The notes under the pieces are model-generated. The model was not told where the DNA came from. It searched no databases and saw nothing but the letters and a program-made list of their open reading frames with translations. From NCBI RefSeq assembly GCF_032460525.1, contig NZ_CP135963.1, forward strand, positions 3,968,001 through 4,032,000: a stretch of DNA of 64,000 nt, written 5' to 3'. Position numbers and translations under genes: made by a program. This DNA comes from Geodermatophilus sp. DSM 44513 (lineage in GTDB: Bacteria; Actinomycetota; Actinomycetes; Mycobacteriales; Geodermatophilaceae). Numbering within the stretch: position 1 is the stretch's first letter; every line of letters begins with the position of its first letter. Positions 51,670 through 59,477 of the stretch are shown here, piece after piece.

Positions 51670-51876
51670 ATCCTGCTGCGGGACGTGGAGCTGCCCGTCA
51701 GCGTCAGCATCGGGATCGCGCCCGCCGGACACGCCGGCACCGACCCCCAACAGCTCATCGCCCGAGCCGACGCCGCCATGTACCGGGCCAAGAACAACGG
51801 GCGCCGCCGGGCCGAGATCTTCGAGCACGTCCCGCGGGACTCGCTGAGGCCGCTGCTGGCACCGAACCCGGTCTAG
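51670..51876 (+). pseudogene. Diguanylate cyclase C-terminal fragment
   Basis: The frame reads LLRDVELPVSVSIGIAPAGH then DAAMYRAKNNGRRRAEIFEH, the last 65 or so residues of a GGDEF domain. The GGDEF core itself is absent and no upstream frame continues it. It ends at a natural stop. The break near 51660 is where the RT-HEPN block meets different DNA. The 270 bp between the RT start and this fragment show no gene. It probably marks an old recombination end. Confidence 0.75.
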
Positions 51877-51953
51877 GAGCTCCGCCAACCTGAGGCAGAG
51901 CGCCCGGATGCGCGTTGCCGCGCCGCCACATCCACCGCTCAGCAGGACGTCAC

Positions 51954-52625
51954 CTAGCCTTCCAGGCCCCGCAGGAGGCGGTCGGTCAGTGCGGCGACGT
52001 CCGCGGCCCTCTGCTCCGTGCTGCCCCCCGGCTGGCGCTCCCCGGTGACGAGGACACGAACGGTCGCCAGCCACGTTGCCGCGGTCACTCGAGCGGCAAC
52101 AGCAGGATCACTGGGCGGGCTGGTTACGGCCCCCAAGCCGTCGTCTTCCCAGGCATCGGCAAGCGCGACGCTGAGTCGGCGCTCCGCGTCGTGGACCAGT
52201 TCCCGTTCCCGGATGCTCAGGGTGGAGGAGGTTTCGACGGCAGAGGTGTAGCGCCTGCCTTCGGGCGCGGCCTCGAACGCGACCCTGTCAGGCACCCACT
52301 CCACAAGGTGGTGGCGGAGCGCCGTCAGCGCCGGAACCCCTGCAGCGCGGAAGCGCACGGCATCCGCGGGGCCGTCGACCCAGGACGCCCGACCGTCGAA
52401 GAACAGCTCCTCCTTGGAGGAGAAGTGGTTGAACACCGTCTGCACCGAGACCGAGGCAGCGGCCGCGATGCTGGCGATAGTGACGGCGTCGAAGCCGCGG
52501 TCGGCGAAGAGCTGCTGAGCCACCCGCCGGAGGTCCGACCGTGTCTGCGCTTTCCGCTCGGCGCGCGCACCGTCGAAGTCCTCACCGTTCGACCCGCCGG
52601 GATAGAACAGCACTGTGTCCTGCAT
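51954..52625 (-). CDS. TetR family transcriptional regulator
   Basis: A protein of about 223 aa with a typical TetR HTH near the N-terminus (VTIASIAAAASVSVQTVFNH then FSSKEELFF) and a helical ligand domain. I chose ATG 52625 because AAGGTGG lies about nine bases upstream; GTG codons at 52637 and 52634 overlap that site. It follows fliG by 20 bp on the same strand, an unusual pairing that suggests the two are co-transcribed. Ligand and targets unknown. Confidence 0.82.
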   Translation of the reverse strand: MQDTVLFYPGGSNGEDFDGARAERKAQTRSDLRRVAQQLFADRGFDAVTIASIAAAASVSVQTVFNHFSSKEELFFDGRASWVDGPADAVRFRAAGVPALTALRHHLVEWVPDRVAFEAAPEGRRYTSAVETSSTLSIRERELVHDAERRLSVALADAWEDDGLGAVTSPPSDPAVAARVTAATWLATVRVLVTGERQPGGSTEQRAADVAALTDRLLRGLEG

Positions 52626-52645
52626 GGGAGACACCACCTTGCGTC

Positions 52646-53716
52646 TTAGGAGATGAGTTCTTCGTCGCCACCGCGGTTGATCGTCAGCTCGCCGCGTTCC
52701 TCCATGGCCCGGATGGTGGCGACGACCTTGCCCTGCGCCTCCTCCACCGTGCTGCTGCGCACCGGGCCGAGCAGTTCGATCTCCTCGGCGAGGTTCTCGG
52801 CGGCGCGCTCGGAGAGGTTGCGGACCACCTTGTCCCGGACGTCGGGACGAACGCCCTTCAGCGCGGTGGCCAGGTCGTTGGCCTCGACCTCCCGCAGCAC
52901 CTGCTGCAGGGAGCGGTCATCGATGGTGACGATGTCCTCGAAGACGAACATCTGGTCGCGCACCTGGGCTGCCAGCTCCGGATCAGTGTTGTCCAGCCAC
53001 TCGAGGATCGAACGCTCCGTCGGCCGCGGGGAGCGGTTCATGATCTCCACCAGCGCCTCGACACCACCGGCCGTCGTCATGTCCTGGTGAGCCAGGAGCG
53101 AGCCCATCCGGCGGCCCAGCTCCTCCTCCACCAGGCGGACCATCTCCGGAGAGGTGCGATCCATGGTGGCGATGCGGTGGGCCACCCCTGCCTGCTGCTC
53201 GGCCGGCAGGGCCGCCAACACCTCGGCGGACTGGGCGGCGCTCAGATGCGCCAGCACCAGCGCGATGACCTGCGGGTGCTCGTCCTTGAGGAAGGTGACG
53301 AGTTGACGGACGTCGGCGTTACGCAGCGAGGAGAAAGGAACCTCCCGGTAGGCGGCGTTCACCCGCGCCAGCAGGTCATCGGCCTTGCCTTCACCAAAGC
53401 TAGCCGCCAAGACCTCGCGAGCGAACTCCACACCGCCACGGCCCACGAACTGCTGCGCGGACACCAGGCCGTGGAACTCCTTCATGACGTCATCGACATC
53501 GGCGACGTCCACCGCCCCGAGCCGCACCAGCTCCCGAGTGATCGCCTCCACCTCGCGCGGCCGCAACTTGGCGAGCAGTACGCCGGCCTCCTCCTTGCTC
53601 AACTGAGCCATGAAGACCGCGGCCTTGCGGAGACCGGAGGGGCCGGGCAGCGCCAGTCCGCTGGCCCCGCCAGAAGCGGGGGCCGCCGGCAATGGCTCCG
53701 TGCCGACAACCGTCAT
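52646..53716 (-). CDS. fliG: Flagellar motor switch protein FliG (isolated gene)
   Basis: A 356-aa FliG. The N-terminal domain starts GLRKAAVFMAQLSKEEAGVL, the middle domain has the FliM-binding EHPQ motif (residues 146-149, KDEHPQVIALVLAHLS), and the C-terminal domain ends with the torque helix region ERSAENL-like and EAQGKVVATIRAMEERGEL. It normally forms the rotor ring facing MotA. No other flagellar gene is in the window and its neighbours are a TetR gene, IS elements and defence genes, so it is displaced or acquired. ATG 53716 has only a weak ribosome binding site. Confidence 0.88.
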   Translation of the reverse strand: MTVVGTEPLPAAPASGGASGLALPGPSGLRKAAVFMAQLSKEEAGVLLAKLRPREVEAITRELVRLGAVDVADVDDVMKEFHGLVSAQQFVGRGGVEFAREVLAASFGEGKADDLLARVNAAYREVPFSSLRNADVRQLVTFLKDEHPQVIALVLAHLSAAQSAEVLAALPAEQQAGVAHRIATMDRTSPEMVRLVEEELGRRMGSLLAHQDMTTAGGVEALVEIMNRSPRPTERSILEWLDNTDPELAAQVRDQMFVFEDIVTIDDRSLQQVLREVEANDLATALKGVRPDVRDKVVRNLSERAAENLAEEIELLGPVRSSTVEEAQGKVVATIRAMEERGELTINRGGDEELIS

Positions 53717-54288
53717 CTCGCTGTACAGGCTCCCGAGCCGGAGGCCACGTTCCGCGGCGCCGGAGGCCCGTTCACCGGCCTCGCCGCTTGGGCGCGCGGG
53801 GAGCGGACGCCCGAAGCCGGCACGGCCATCCGGGCCAGGGGAAGTCGTACCGTCTGGCCCTCCCATGCCTCAGTCCCGTGTGGAAGGACGTTCCGCTCCG
53901 GGGCCCGGTGGCGACCTGGGCTGCCGGCTCGGTGACGGCCGCCTGATCCGTCGGTGCGCATCCCTGCCAGTGGGGCCGTCGCCGAGAAATGCTCCGTCCG
54001 GGACCAGGCGACGTCAGAGCCATCCCCTGAGCTGGGGCCCTGCTGTGACCGGTCCATACTGCGCACCCTATGGAGTTGCGTATACACGCAGCGTAGGCGC
54101 GCCGAGACCACTCCTAGTCTGCCGCATCGTCGCCGGCCCTTGAGCCCCGTTGTGCGGCAACCGGCACCCGGGGGCAGAACCCAGCCCTTGCCTCGCCTGC
54201 CCGAGGAACTCCGCTCCAGAGTTGGCTCCCTGTGACGGGCAGACGGACCGCCTGCTCCCGCCACGCCGCGCAGCGGGGCGAGGGTCTA
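53717..54288. other. Gene-free stretch upstream of fliG
   Basis: About 570 bp without a credible gene on either strand. It must hold the fliG promoter. A GTATACAC-like AT-rich patch lies near 54075. The right edge is the IS5-family insertion. I see no clear repeat or RNA structure. Confidence 0.5.
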
Positions 54289-55222
54289 GGGCCTGTCCCG
54301 CGGATCATGCGCGGAGCCAGAGCACCGCGCTGACCAGCAGCAGCGTGGCCCGGTAGTAGGCGGCCCGCTTGGCGTAGCGGGTGGCCAGGGCGCGGAACTG
54401 CTTGAGCCGGTTGAAGCACCGCTCGACGACGTTGCGCTGCTTGTATCGGTCGCGGTCGAACTTCGGCGGTCGCCCGCCGGCCGACCCTCGGGAGCGCCGG
54501 TGCGCCCGCTGGTCGCGCTTCTCCGGGATCGTGTGCGCGATCCCGCGGCGGCGCAGCGCCCGTCGGGTGGAGGGATGGGAGTAGGCCTTGTCAGCGATCA
54601 GGTGATCGGGGCGCTTGCGCGGCCGCCCGGGGCCGACGCGGGGCACCCGGATCCCGTCGAGCAAGGGCAGCAGCTGCGGGTTGTCCCCGGCCTGACCGGG
54701 CGTGCAGAGCACCGACAGCGGCAGCCCACGCCCATCCACGGCCAGATGGATCTTGCTGGTCAGCCCGCCCCGGGAGCGGCCGAGCGCCTCGCCGTCAACG
54801 GCGAGCGCCTCGACCGGGTCGCTGCAGCCCCCTTTTTCCGGGCGCCAGCGGCGTGCTGGTGCGCCCGAACTGAGGAGGAGTCCACGCTGATCGTCCACTC
54901 CACCACGCTGACGGCGTCATCCTTGACTACCACCTGGGTGAGGATGCGGTCCCAGGTGCCATCGGCGGTCCACTTGCGCAGCCGCTCGTGCACGGTCTTC
55001 CACGGCCCGTAGCGCTCGGGCAGATCCCGCCACGGCACGCCGGTCTTGGCCTGCCACAGGATGCCGTTGATCACCTGCCGGTGATCGCGCCACCGCCCAC
55101 CCCGACCACCGGTCGCCGGCAGCAGCGGCTCGATCCGGGCCCAGGCGGCGTCGGTGAGTTCATGTCGGCCGACCACGGACCAAGCCTGAATCACACCGAT
55201 GCAAGATCGCCAGGACAGGGCC
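54289..55222 (-). mobile_element. IS5-family insertion sequence
   Basis: A 934-bp element with imperfect inverted ends (GGGCCTGTCC and GGCCCTGTCC), inserted within a CTAG: TA is duplicated at 54287-54288 and 55223-55224, or CTAG if the boundary is placed two bases inward. It encodes a transposase in two overlapping frames on the minus strand. Confidence 0.85.
54305..55194 (-). CDS. IS5-family transposase in two frames (probable -1 frameshift)
   Basis: Frame 1 (55194-54760) encodes the N-terminal domain and first catalytic Asp region (ELTDAAWARIEPLLP; KTGVPWRDLPERYGPWKTVH; ISVDSSSVRAHQHAAGARKKG). Frame 2 (54898-54305) encodes the rest (LGRSRGGLTSKIHLAVDG; LIADKAYSHPSTRRALRRRG; RNVVERCFNRLKQFRALATR). 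They overlap at a run of five A and five G (54828-54837), and moving from frame 1 to frame 2 needs a -1 shift, as in many IS5/IS427 elements. Whether this is programmed or a mutation cannot be told from one copy. Confidence 0.88.
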
Positions 55223-55289
55223 TAGGAGCTCTGCTGCCCCCGGGCCGGAAGCAGGGCGCAACTTCGGCGCGGGTTCAGGCGCCTCGTCG

Positions 55290-55514
55290 TTACCGGGCGG
55301 ATCCAGGAGTCCTCTGGCGTGGGAGCACCGGGCGACCCCATCCCGCATCCTGCGCTCGCCGGTCCGCGACCCGCCGGAGAGTCAACCCCCGTGGTCTCGG
55401 GGTCGATGGAAGCGGCAGATCGTGGCGATCCGCTGCCCCGAGCGCTTGGCCGACGACGAGAGCGACGGTGACCGCCGCGCCTGCCCACAGCAGCAGCCAC
55501 ACCCACCAGCTCAC
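55290..55514 (-). CDS. Small membrane protein
   Basis: A 74-aa protein starting VSWWVWLLLWAGAAVTVALV, one N-terminal transmembrane helix followed by a basic, Arg- and Pro-rich tail. GGAGGGACGC precedes the GTG at 55514. No family recognised. It lies between two IS insertions. Confidence 0.5.
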   Translation of the reverse strand: MSWWVWLLLWAGAAVTVALVVGQALGAADRHDLPLPSTPRPRGLTLRRVADRRAQDAGWGRPVLPRQRTPGSAR

Positions 55515-55745
55515 GCGTCCCTCCCTGGCGGCTCACGCTCTCCCGGACCCCAGCTCGCTGCAACCGGACGGTGGCGGCTCGTAACCTGCGGCACTGCCGG
55601 CTGCCGCTCTGGCCGGCGGTGGTCTGCTGCCGGGACGTTTCGACCTCGTACAGCGCGCTGTCTGGCGGGGATGTCGATTGGGCTCTCCCCCGATACCCCC
55701 TTGAGAGGGGAGGCCAGCCGCTGCTTCAAGTGCGCCGTCGTCGGG

Positions 55746-55950
55746 CTACCGCAAAGCGATCCCCGTGCGGTACCGGTAGATGGCCGCTTCCACCAGCGAC
55801 CGGTGCTCCCGCATCGGCCTGCCCATCGCGCCCTTCACCGGCGGCAACACCGGCTCGACCCGAGCCGACATCTCGTCCCTGAGTACCGCCAACCGCGGCA
55901 TCCCAGCAGCATCGAGCACGCCAGCGCCCCACCATTGGGGACACGCCCTA
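55746..55950 (-). pseudogene. Remnant of a second IS5-family element (5' end)
   Basis: Starting from an IS end GGGCGTGTCCCCAATGG at about 55949, the minus strand encodes VLRDEMSARVEPVLPPVKGAM and EAAIYRYRTGIAL, the N-terminus of an IS5-type transposase, cut short by a stop after about 50 residues. The rest of the element is missing. The IS481 copy B lies immediately next to its end, sharing the CCTAGT target. Confidence 0.7.
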
Positions 55951-55952
55951 GT

Positions 55953-57071
55953 TGTACTGACCAGAGACGTTGGTCGAGGGCATGTGATCACGGGATCTGA
56001 CTGACTGATCTTGTGGAGGGAGGACCTCCGGACGTGGAGTGGAGCTGCTGAAGGCACCCACCCACACAAACCCGGAGGTCCTCGTGGCCCACGCTAATGC
56101 CGCTCTGACTCCACGCCAGCGTCTGCGCCTGGCCCGCGCGGTGGTGGAGGACGACTGGACGGTCTCCTACGCCGCCGCGGTGTTCCAGGTCGCCTATCCG
56201 ACGGCGAAGCGCTGGGTGGAGCGCTACCGCCAGGCCGGGCCGGCCGGCATGGCCGACCGCAGCTCCCGCCCGCACCGCAGCCCCCGGCGCACGCCGCGAC
56301 CGCTGGTCCGGCGGATCGTGCACCTGCGCTGGCGGCACCGGCTCGGGCCGGTGGAGATCGGCGCCCGGCTGCGGGTACCGGCCTCCACGGTCTACGCGGT
56401 GTTGCGCCGCTGCCGGCTCAACCGCCTGTCCCACATCGACCGGCGCACCGGCGAGCGCGTCCGCCGCTACGAGCACGAGCGGCCCGGCTCGCTACTGCAC
56501 GTCGACGTCAAGAAGCTGGGCAACATCCCCGACGGCGGCGGCTGGCGCTACGTCGGCCGCGCCCAGGGCGGCAAGAACCGGGCAGCAACCCCGGGCAAGC
56601 CCCGCAGCAAGCGCCGCGAACCGCTGCTGGGCACCGCGTTCGTGCACACCGTGCTCGACGACCACAGCCGGGTCGCCTACGCCGAGATCCACGACGACGA
56701 GACCGCCGCCACCGCCATCGGCGTGCTGCGCCGCGCGGTGGCCTGGTTCGCCGCCCGCGCCGTCACCGCCGAGCGGGTGCTGAGCGACAACGGCTCGGCC
56801 TACCGCTCCCACGCCTGGCGCGACGCCTGCCTCGAGCTCGGCATCACGCCCAAGCGGACCCGGCCCTACCGGCCACAGACCAACGGCAAGATCGAACGCT
56901 TCCACCGCACCATGGCCGACGGCTGGGCCTTCCGCCGGATGTTCCTCAGCGAACTCGCCCGCCGCCAGGCCCTGCCCGGCTGGCTGCACGAGTACAACCA
57001 TCACCGGCCCCACACCGCGATCGGACGCCGCCCACCGATCACGCGACTGACCAACCTGTCTGGGCAGTACA
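55953..57071 (+). mobile_element. IS481-family insertion sequence, copy B
   Basis: A 1119-bp element with inverted ends TGTACTGACCAGAGACGTTGGTC and TGTACTGCCCAGACAGGTTGG (seen in pieces), flanked by the 6-bp duplication CCTAGT (55947-55952 and 57072-57077). It is similar to but not identical with copy A at 28.8 kb. Confidence 0.9.
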
Positions 57072-57076
57072 CCTAG
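56084..57076 (+). CDS. IS481-family transposase, copy B
   Basis: A 330-aa DDE transposase parallel to copy A: HTH region VVEDDWTVSYAAAVFQVAYP, a second HTH around RLGPVEIGARLRVPASTVYA, and the catalytic core with LLHVDVKKLGN, RVLSDNGSAYRS and NGKIERFHRTM. GTG 56084 (VAHANAALTPRQ) has GGAGGTCCTC upstream. The TAG stop is again supplied by the flanking target duplication. Confidence 0.92.
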   Translation: MAHANAALTPRQRLRLARAVVEDDWTVSYAAAVFQVAYPTAKRWVERYRQAGPAGMADRSSRPHRSPRRTPRPLVRRIVHLRWRHRLGPVEIGARLRVPASTVYAVLRRCRLNRLSHIDRRTGERVRRYEHERPGSLLHVDVKKLGNIPDGGGWRYVGRAQGGKNRAATPGKPRSKRREPLLGTAFVHTVLDDHSRVAYAEIHDDETAATAIGVLRRAVAWFAARAVTAERVLSDNGSAYRSHAWRDACLELGITPKRTRPYRPQTNGKIERFHRTMADGWAFRRMFLSELARRQALPGWLHEYNHHRPHTAIGRRPPITRLTNLSGQYT

Positions 57077-57256
57077 TGCGGTCTCCGGTGCAGCGAGAAA
57101 AGGCCGGGGCCCTCGGCACGCCCCGCACATGGGTCACTACTCCTGGTGATAGGTTCGACCGCACCGAGGGCACCTCGTGCACCGGCAATCGCGCCGGCGT
57201 CGTCTTCAGCGCACCACCACATCCGACCCGCACGCGTCGGAGACGGGAGCGCCGAC

Positions 57257-58186
57257 GTGACGTCGGTTCGCTGCAACCACCCCAGCCCCACTGTCCGACG
57301 ACACGGGCGATCCGCCGCGCGCTACGGCGCGTTCGGAACCGCGGTCCTGCTCGCCCTGTCGGCCGGCCTGCTGGCCACTGTGGGCACCGCCCAGGCGGCA
57401 GCTACTCCTGTCCCGATGGGCACCGCGGAGCCCTTCGCCGTGCTGGCCGGGACCGGAATCACGAGCACCGGGCCGACCACCATCAACGGCGACATCGGGA
57501 CCTACCCGAACACCGCGATGACCGTGACCGGATCGCTGGTCCTCAACGGCACCGACCACAGCGGCGACGGCGTCACCCAGACCGCCAAGAGCGACCTCAC
57601 CGCCGCGTACCTAGACGCAGCGGGCCAGACGTCGGACTTCCCCGTCATCGCCGACCTGGCCGGGCAAACCCTGACCCCCGGGGTCTACACCACGGCCACC
57701 GGGCTCGAGATCAACGGGCCGGTGCCGCTGACACTCGACGCGGGCGGGGACGCGAACGCGGTCTTCGTCTTCCAGGCTGGCTCCACCCTCATCACGCAGC
57801 CGAACACCCAGGTCAATCTGGTGAACGGCGCCATCGCGTGCAACGTCTTCTGGCAGGTCACCAGCTCCGCCACCCTGGGGGTGGACTCCACGTTCCGCGG
57901 CACCATCCTGGCCCTGCAGAGCAGCACCCTGAACACCCGCGCAACCCTCGAGGGCCGGGTGCTGTCCCGCAACGGCGCCGTGACGCTGGACCAGAACACC
58001 ATCCTGCGGCCGGCCTGCGCGTCGCCGGTGACGGCGACCTACACGGGGGGCACGGGCGGATCTGGCGGGACCGCGGGAACCGGTGGAACCGGTGGTCAGG
58101 TCACCCGGGTGCCGGTCGGCTCGGTCGACGCCGGCGGGGGCCTCGTGACCGTCGCCGCCCTGTTCCGGTCGGTCACGGCACGCTGA
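57257..58186 (+). CDS. Secreted ice-binding-like (DUF3494) surface protein with class F sortase tail
   Basis: A 309-aa exported protein. The signal peptide (RRHGRSAARYGAFGTAVLLA to GTAQAA) is followed by an ice-binding protein-like beta-solenoid: LAGTGITSTGPTTINGDIG, LTPGVYTTATGLEING, AVFVFQAGSTLITQPNTQV, NVFWQVTSSATLGVDSTF. A Gly/Thr linker then leads to QVTRVPVGSVDAGGG, the VPxGxVDxG-type ending of actinobacterial class F sortase substrates. It is likely a wall-anchored adhesin or ice-binding protein. GTG 57257 has CGGGAGC upstream. The sortase gene follows directly. Confidence 0.85.
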   Translation: MTSVRCNHPSPTVRRHGRSAARYGAFGTAVLLALSAGLLATVGTAQAAATPVPMGTAEPFAVLAGTGITSTGPTTINGDIGTYPNTAMTVTGSLVLNGTDHSGDGVTQTAKSDLTAAYLDAAGQTSDFPVIADLAGQTLTPGVYTTATGLEINGPVPLTLDAGGDANAVFVFQAGSTLITQPNTQVNLVNGAIACNVFWQVTSSATLGVDSTFRGTILALQSSTLNTRATLEGRVLSRNGAVTLDQNTILRPACASPVTATYTGGTGGSGGTAGTGGTGGQVTRVPVGSVDAGGGLVTVAALFRSVTAR

Positions 58187-58851
58187 CGGCCCGCCGGTGG
58201 GCGTCTGCCCACAGGCAGCGCCGGGCTGCCCCCCCTCGATGGGCGGGCATCGCGGCGCTGGCCGTCGTGCTGGCCGTCGGAACGGCCGGTTGTGCTACGG
58301 GCCCGACTGCCGAGGCGACGCCGTCCTCCGCGGTGACCAGCGCCGCCGAACCGGCACCGGCGGAACCGGCCGCATCTGGGCCTGCGCCGATGGCCGCGTC
58401 CACGCCGGTCCGGATCCGGATCCCGGCGATCGATGTCGACTCCGGGCTGATGGATCTCGGGCTGCAGTCCGACGGTTCGCTCGAGGTGCCCCCGGAGGGC
58501 TTCCCGGCCGGCTGGTACACCGGCGCACCGACACCGGGCGAGCTGGGCCCGGCGATCATCGCGGGTCACGTCGACTGGGACGGCTCCCCCGGGGTCTTCT
58601 TCGCCCTGCGCGACCTGACGCCAGGGGCCGAGATCGCCGTCGAGCGGGAGGACGGCAGCACGGCCCTGTTCCGGGTGGCGTCGGTCGAGCAGTTCCCGAA
58701 GGGCGCCTTCCCCACCGACGCCGTCTATGCCGACATCGACCACGCCGGCCTTCGGCTGATCACCTGCGGTGGGTCCTTCGACCGCCGGGCGCGCAGCTAC
58801 AGCGACAACATCGTCGTCTTCGCCGCGCTCAGCAGCGCGTCGGGGGACTAG
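58183..58851 (+). CDS. Class F sortase
   Basis: A protein of about 222 aa with an N-terminal hydrophobic segment ending GTAGC (possible lipobox), an Ala/Pro linker and a sortase barrel: VRIRIPAIDVDSGLMDLG, AIIAGHVDWDG (catalytic His), VFFALRDLTPGAEI, LRLITCGGSFDRR (catalytic Cys) and SYSDNIVVFA. It would attach the adjacent DUF3494 protein to the cell surface. No ATG or GTG fits well; a CTG at 58183 overlapping the upstream stop (CTGA) gives the signal segment, while GTG 58267 would remove it. The stop TAG lies in a CTAG where an IS relic begins. Confidence 0.82.
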   Translation: MTARRWASAHRQRRAAPPRWAGIAALAVVLAVGTAGCATGPTAEATPSSAVTSAAEPAPAEPAASGPAPMAASTPVRIRIPAIDVDSGLMDLGLQSDGSLEVPPEGFPAGWYTGAPTPGELGPAIIAGHVDWDGSPGVFFALRDLTPGAEIAVEREDGSTALFRVASVEQFPKGAFPTDAVYADIDHAGLRLITCGGSFDRRARSYSDNIVVFAALSSASGD

Positions 58852-58852
58852 G

Positions 58853-59368
58853 TGTACCCGGCCAGGACATTGGTGACGGCAGATCGGCTTGAACGCACGG
58901 CGACGCTGTCACCGAGATCACCCGGCTCAAAACTGAGGATGGCGGTCCCATGGACGTCGGCGGCGCCACCCTCGCCGCGGCGGCCATGCGGGCCGGGCTG
59001 ATCGACGAGTCCGCGATCATCACCACCCGGTACTGGTGGGCGGCGGCACGCCGTTCTTCACCGCCCTGGACGACTGGGTGAACCTGAACCTGGTGGAGAC
59101 CCGGACGTTTCCCGACGGCGTGCTCCTGACCAGGTACGAGACCAGGCCGTGATTACCCGACCTCCGATCGGCGCGGGCTCGGGCCACCGAAGGATCTCGT
59201 GGCCGTTAGGGGATCAGCTTGCGGGCATAGACCGTCGTGCGGGCATTAGCGTGAGCCACAGAGACCTCCGGCTGGGAACGGCGACGTCAGAGACCGCCAC
59301 TCCTTCCGGAGGTCTCCTACGTGATCAAGCCGCCATGCCGACCGTCAACAACGTCTCCCGTCAGGACA
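58853..59368. mobile_element. Decayed IS481-like element enclosing a gene fragment
   Basis: Ends TGTACCCGGCCAGGACATTG (58853) and, inverted, TGTCCTGACGGGAGACGTTG (59368 inwards) share about 18 of 30 positions and resemble the IS481 ends elsewhere. Flanks ACTAGG and GCTAGG look like a 6-bp target duplication. Near 59.25 kb the minus strand keeps an IS481-type transposase start (AHANARTTV). Most of the transposase is gone, and a RibD_C-type fragment lies inside. Confidence 0.6.
58908..59152 (+). pseudogene. RibD C-terminal/dihydrofolate reductase family fragment, frameshifted
   Basis: Codons 58908-59022 read EITRLKTEDGGPMDVGGATL and AAAMRAGLIDESAIIT; after a one-base frame change they continue PVLVGGGTPFFTALDDWVN and FPDGVLLTRYETR to a stop at 59150-59152. 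The N-terminal two thirds are missing. It belongs to the same family as the intact gene at 42.7 kb. Confidence 0.75.
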
Positions 59369-59477
59369 GCTAGGCGGTCGGGTCGACTGCCGGGCAGAGA
59401 AGGAAGAAGCGTCGCGGGACCCGGCACGGTCCGTGGACCGACCCGCTGGGAGGCCCCCGGATCGAGACAGGGAGCCA

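Noticed and set aside
55746..56069. A 107-codon gene on the minus strand
   Set aside because: Its start lies in IS481 copy B and its body is the N-terminus of an IS5 transposase; it is a junction artefact.
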